In this document: in pieces, positions 6,312 through 9,096 of the stretch
Layout: the number at the start of each line of letters is the position of its first letter
Numbering within the stretch: the stretch's first letter is position 1
Assembly: GCA_002385675.1 (NCBI GenBank)
Contig: DGDY01000236.1
Location: forward strand, 4,838-13,933
Length of the DNA: 9,096 nt
Source of the DNA: Anaerolineales bacterium UBA3940
GTDB taxonomy: Bacteria > Chloroflexota > Anaerolineae > Aggregatilineales > UBA3940
Reading direction: 5' to 3'
The notes under the pieces: generated by a model
Seen by the model: the letters and a program-made list of their open reading frames with translations, nothing else
What the model was told of the DNA's origin: nothing
The model's database searches: none
Translations under genes and position numbers: made by a program

Positions 6312-6397
6312 CTCCTCCTAATAGTCGCGACGGCTTCCCGCATATATCCACCCTCTGCGATTCACCTGCCTGAGCATCAGCAATCCCCTTCATCCTG

Positions 6398-6406
6398 TGG
6401 TATCAT
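6398..6406 (+). promoter_or_regulatory. Possible extended -10 promoter element for polA
   Basis: TGGTATCAT has the TGn extension followed by TATCAT, five of six matches to TATAAT, 48 nt before the polA start. I see no good -35 hexamer at the normal distance, which an extended -10 can partly offset. The placement in the divergent spacer fits. Confidence 0.4.
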
Positions 6407-6454
6407 GGGTAGAGTCGCTCTTATGTTCTGAGCTTAGCGGGAAGGCAGCAGCTT

Positions 6455-9096
6455 ATGGCCGACAAGAAGCGCAAACGACTGGTCCTCATCGACGGGCACG
6501 CGCTCGCATACCGCATGTTCTTCGCCATCCAGGCGTCGATGTCCACGCGGGAAGGCGAGCCGACGAATGCCACGTACGGCTTCACCCGCATGCTGCTCAA
6601 CATCATCAACGGGAACGACCCGCCCGACTATATGGCCGTGAGCTTCGATGTCGGCGAGACCTTCCGCGATGCCATGTACGATGCCTACAAAGCCACCCGC
6701 GAGAAGATGCCCGACGCCCTGCACGTGCAGATCGAGCGCATCCACGACGTGCTGGACGCCTTCAACATCCCCATCCTTGAGGTGGACGGCTACGAGGCGG
6801 ACGACGTACTCGGCACGCTGGCCCGCAAGGCGCAGCAGGCGGGCGTCGAGACGTTCATCGTCACCGGCGACAAGGACCTGCTCCAGCTTGTGGACGACGG
6901 GGTATTCGTACAGCTTCCCGGTGGGCGCACCGGCGAGGTCACCGTGTACGACCGCGAAAAAGTCCGCGAGAGGATGGGCATCGAGCCGGAGCAGATCGTC
7001 GATTACAAGGCGCTCGTCGGCGATACCTCGGATAACATCCCCGGCGTGCCCGGCATCGGCCAGAAGACCGCTGTCCAGCTTCTGAACACCTGGGGCACGC
7101 TGGAAAACATCTACGAGCACCTTGACGAGATCAAGAGCGCGCGGACGCGCAACGCACTCGTGGCATCGCGCGAGCAGGCCTTCCTCAGCCAGAAGCTGGC
7201 CCGCATCGTGACGGACGTGCCGCTTGAGTTCAACCTTGAGTCCTGCCGCACCCACAACTATGACCGCGACAAGGTCGTGCAGATCTTCCGCACGCTGGAG
7301 TTCCGCTCGTTCCTCAACGAACTGCGCGGCGGCAACGGCGGCAGTGACAGCGGCATGCAGCTTCCGCTGTTCGCCTCAGCGGAGGAGACTCAGGACGAAC
7401 AGCCCGCGAGCATCGAAACCGAGACGCACATCATCCGTGACGAGGCGGCGCTCGACAGCCTCATCGCCAGGCTGGAGCAGGCGGAGGCCATCGCCTTCGA
7501 CACGGAGACAACCGCCACCGACCAGATGTCGGCGACGCTCGTCGGCATCTCGCTCGCAATCGAGCCGGGCGTCGGCTACTACATCCCGGTCGGGCACCGG
7601 CTCAGCGAGGACGAAGGCCAGCAGCTTCCGCTGGACCTCGTGATCGAGCGGCTGCGCCCCGTCATGACGAACCCGAACATCCGGAAGATCGCGCACAACA
7701 TCAAGTACGACGCCATCGTACTGCGGCGGCACGGGCTGGACGTCTACCCGCTGAGCGTCGACACGATGATCGGTGAGTGGCTGCTGCACCCGGACGCCGC
7801 ACAGCGCAAGCTGGGGCTGAAGAACCTTGCCTTCTTCCGGCTGGGCGTCGAGATGACGTCCATCAGCGAGCTTATCGGCTCCGGGCGCAAGCAGATCACG
7901 ATGGACTTTGTGCCGGTGGCAAAGGCCGCACCCTACGCGGCAGCCGACGCCGATATGACCCTGCGCCTTGCCGAACCGATCCTCAAGGAGCTTGAAGAGC
8001 AGGAGCAGCTAGAGCTATTTGAGAAGTTGGAAATGCCGCTCGTCCCGGTGCTCATTGACATGGAGCTGAAGGGGATGCTGCTCGACGTGGACTACCTGAG
8101 GCGCATGTCGAAGGAGCTTGGCGAGGTGCTGGAGCAGCGCTATCAGGAGATCTGCGCGGTGGCGGGCTACGAGTTCAACATGAACTCCCCGCAGCAACTC
8201 AGCGAGGCGCTGTTTGAGAAGCTCGGCCTGCCGACGCGGGGCCTGCGCAAGACCAAGAGCGGCTACTACTCGACGGCGGCGGACGTGCTCGACGAACTGC
8301 GCCAGTACGACACGACCGGCATCATCAACGCGATCCTCGAGTACCGCGAGCTTGAGAAGCTGCGCGGGACCTACGTTGACGCGCTGCCCCAGCTTGTCAA
8401 CCCGGAGACCGGGCGCGTCCACACGTCCTTCAACCAGACAGGCACCGTCACCGGGCGGCTGAGTTCCAGCGAGCCGAACCTGCAGAACATCCCTGTGCGC
8501 TCGGAGATCGGGCGGCGGGTGCGGGAGGCGTTCATTGCGCCGCCGGGGCACGTGCTGCTCGGCGCGGACTACTCGCAGGTGGAACTGCGTGTGCTGGCTC
8601 ACGTCTCCGGGGACGAGGCGCTGCGCGAGGCCTTCCAGGAAGGGCAGGACATCCACGCGACGACGGCGGCGACGGTCTACAACATCGACATTTCCGAGGT
8701 CACGCCCGCCCAGCGCAGCTTCGCCAAGTCGGTGAACTTCGGGCTGCTGTACGGCATGAGCGCCTTCCGCCTGGCGCGCGAGTCCGAACTGACGCTGCCG
8801 GAGGCGGAAGCCTTCGTGCAGACGTATTTCGAGCGCTTCCCCAGAGTAGCGCAGTATCTTGAGAACACGCGACGACAGGCGATCGAGAAGGGCTACGTCG
8901 AGACGCTGCTGAAGCGGCGGCGGTACTTCCCGGCGCTCCAGTCGAGCGACTCGAGCCAGGCGGCAGCGATGGCCCGGCGCGCCGCCGAGCGCGAGGCGGT
9001 CAACATGCCGATCCAGGGCACGGCGGCGGACATCATGAAGCTGGCGATGATCAAGCTACACCGGGCGCTCGCCGAGCAGGGGATGCGCAGCCAGAT
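6455..9096 (+). CDS. polA: DNA polymerase I (three-domain, 3' end beyond the window)
   Basis: The first 880 residues of a repair and Okazaki-fragment-processing polymerase, in frame to the edge. The 5' nuclease domain has Asp13, EADD (114-117), TGDKD (137-141) and GDTSDNIPGVPGIG (189-202). The middle 3'-5' exonuclease keeps all catalytic residues: Asp349/Glu351 in DTE, Asp419 in NIKYD, Tyr494/Asp498 in YAAAD, so proofreading should work, unlike Taq-type enzymes where this domain is dead. The polymerase domain has TGRLSSSEPNLQNIP, motif A DYSQVELR (Asp705) and motif B Arg754-Lys758-Phe762-Tyr766. These last positions equal E. coli numbering. Phe762 predicts normal discrimination against dideoxynucleotides. 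Motif C (VHDE) lies just past the edge. The ATG at 6455 has GGGAAGG 9 nt upstream. It is monocistronic as far as seen and divergent from the carboxylase operon. Confidence 0.97.
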   Translation, partial: MADKKRKRLVLIDGHALAYRMFFAIQASMSTREGEPTNATYGFTRMLLNIINGNDPPDYMAVSFDVGETFRDAMYDAYKATREKMPDALHVQIERIHDVLDAFNIPILEVDGYEADDVLGTLARKAQQAGVETFIVTGDKDLLQLVDDGVFVQLPGGRTGEVTVYDREKVRERMGIEPEQIVDYKALVGDTSDNIPGVPGIGQKTAVQLLNTWGTLENIYEHLDEIKSARTRNALVASREQAFLSQKLARIVTDVPLEFNLESCRTHNYDRDKVVQIFRTLEFRSFLNELRGGNGGSDSGMQLPLFASAEETQDEQPASIETETHIIRDEAALDSLIARLEQAEAIAFDTETTATDQMSATLVGISLAIEPGVGYYIPVGHRLSEDEGQQLPLDLVIERLRPVMTNPNIRKIAHNIKYDAIVLRRHGLDVYPLSVDTMIGEWLLHPDAAQRKLGLKNLAFFRLGVEMTSISELIGSGRKQITMDFVPVAKAAPYAAADADMTLRLAEPILKELEEQEQLELFEKLEMPLVPVLIDMELKGMLLDVDYLRRMSKELGEVLEQRYQEICAVAGYEFNMNSPQQLSEALFEKLGLPTRGLRKTKSGYYSTAADVLDELRQYDTTGIINAILEYRELEKLRGTYVDALPQLVNPETGRVHTSFNQTGTVTGRLSSSEPNLQNIPVRSEIGRRVREAFIAPPGHVLLGADYSQVELRVLAHVSGDEALREAFQEGQDIHATTAATVYNIDISEVTPAQRSFAKSVNFGLLYGMSAFRLARESELTLPEAEAFVQTYFERFPRVAQYLENTRRQAIEKGYVETLLKRRRYFPALQSSDSSQAAAMARRAAEREAVNMPIQGTAADIMKLAMIKLHRALAEQGMRSQ

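Larger units (their letters stand above)
6075..6454. other. Divergent intergenic region between mccB and polA, rich in short repeats
   Basis: This 380-bp spacer separates two genes transcribed away from each other, so it should hold both promoters. I see no convincing coding frame. It contains a GC-rich hairpin (6180-6204), three tandem 9-bp units (6246-6272), a second copy of the GTTTA-loop hairpin repeat (6287-6311) and a half-copy, TAGTCGCG (6322-6329), of that repeat's right arm (6301-6308). The polA-side end carries an extended -10-like element. No clear promoter for mccB stands out, though the AT-richer stretch around 6105-6125 is the likeliest place. Confidence 0.7.

Noticed and set aside
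6434..7255. A 273-codon open frame on the minus strand over the polA start
   Set aside because: The plus strand encodes an unbroken 5' nuclease domain with every catalytic residue; the opposite frame is a shadow.
7499..7948. Possible loss of proofreading in DNA polymerase I
   Set aside because: Codon-by-codon reading shows DTE, NxKYD and YxxxD all present, so the exonuclease appears functional.

Overview
The window is GC-rich chromosomal DNA from a bacterium. Gene content, GC-rich codon use, a secreted lipoprotein with a Pro/Thr/Glu-rich linker, and scattered short hairpin repeats would suit a Chloroflexota (Anaerolineae-like) genome. That taxonomic guess is an inference; nothing in the window proves it. 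There are two transcription units running apart from each other: a leftward group on the minus strand (about 120-6074) and the start of polA on the plus strand (6455 to the window edge).

The minus-strand group, in transcription order, is: a methylcrotonyl-CoA carboxylase-type carboxyltransferase (4464-6074); a possible 57-residue hydrophobic small protein (4245-4418, weak); a pterin-4a-carbinolamine dehydratase-like protein (3858-4226); a secreted lipoprotein alpha/beta hydrolase of the S33/TAP type (2195-3868), whose start overlaps the previous gene; a biotin carboxylase (654-2159); and a biotin carboxyl carrier protein (120-644). The first and last two genes together supply every catalytic part of a biotin-dependent acyl-CoA carboxylase, most likely 3-methylcrotonyl-CoA carboxylase of leucine breakdown. 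The pterin dehydratase and the exported hydrolase sit between the halves and have no obvious part in that reaction.

Three things in this operon are out of the ordinary. The biotin carboxylase and carrier protein, usually one fused alpha chain in this family, are separated by a single in-frame amber codon plus three codons. The hydrolase signal peptide is interrupted by a 108-bp in-frame insertion flanked by 18-bp near-perfect direct repeats and made largely of two hairpins; removing it restores a textbook lipoprotein signal. The pterin dehydratase starts with a 15-bp tandem duplication.

The 380-bp divergent spacer (6075-6454) holds at least three kinds of short repeat: a GC-rich hairpin, three 9-bp tandem units, and a second exact copy of a 25-bp hairpin repeat also found at the left edge. 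It also has a plausible extended -10 element for polA. DNA polymerase I is intact and in frame for 880 residues, with flap nuclease, proofreading and polymerase motifs A and B all present; the window ends before motif C. The left edge (1-119) is non-coding, with inverted repeats and a terminator-like hairpin whose T-run faces rightward.

I see no CRISPR array, rRNA, tRNA, transposase, phage or defence genes, and no wholly new system. The interest lies in the split carboxylase and the repeat insertions.
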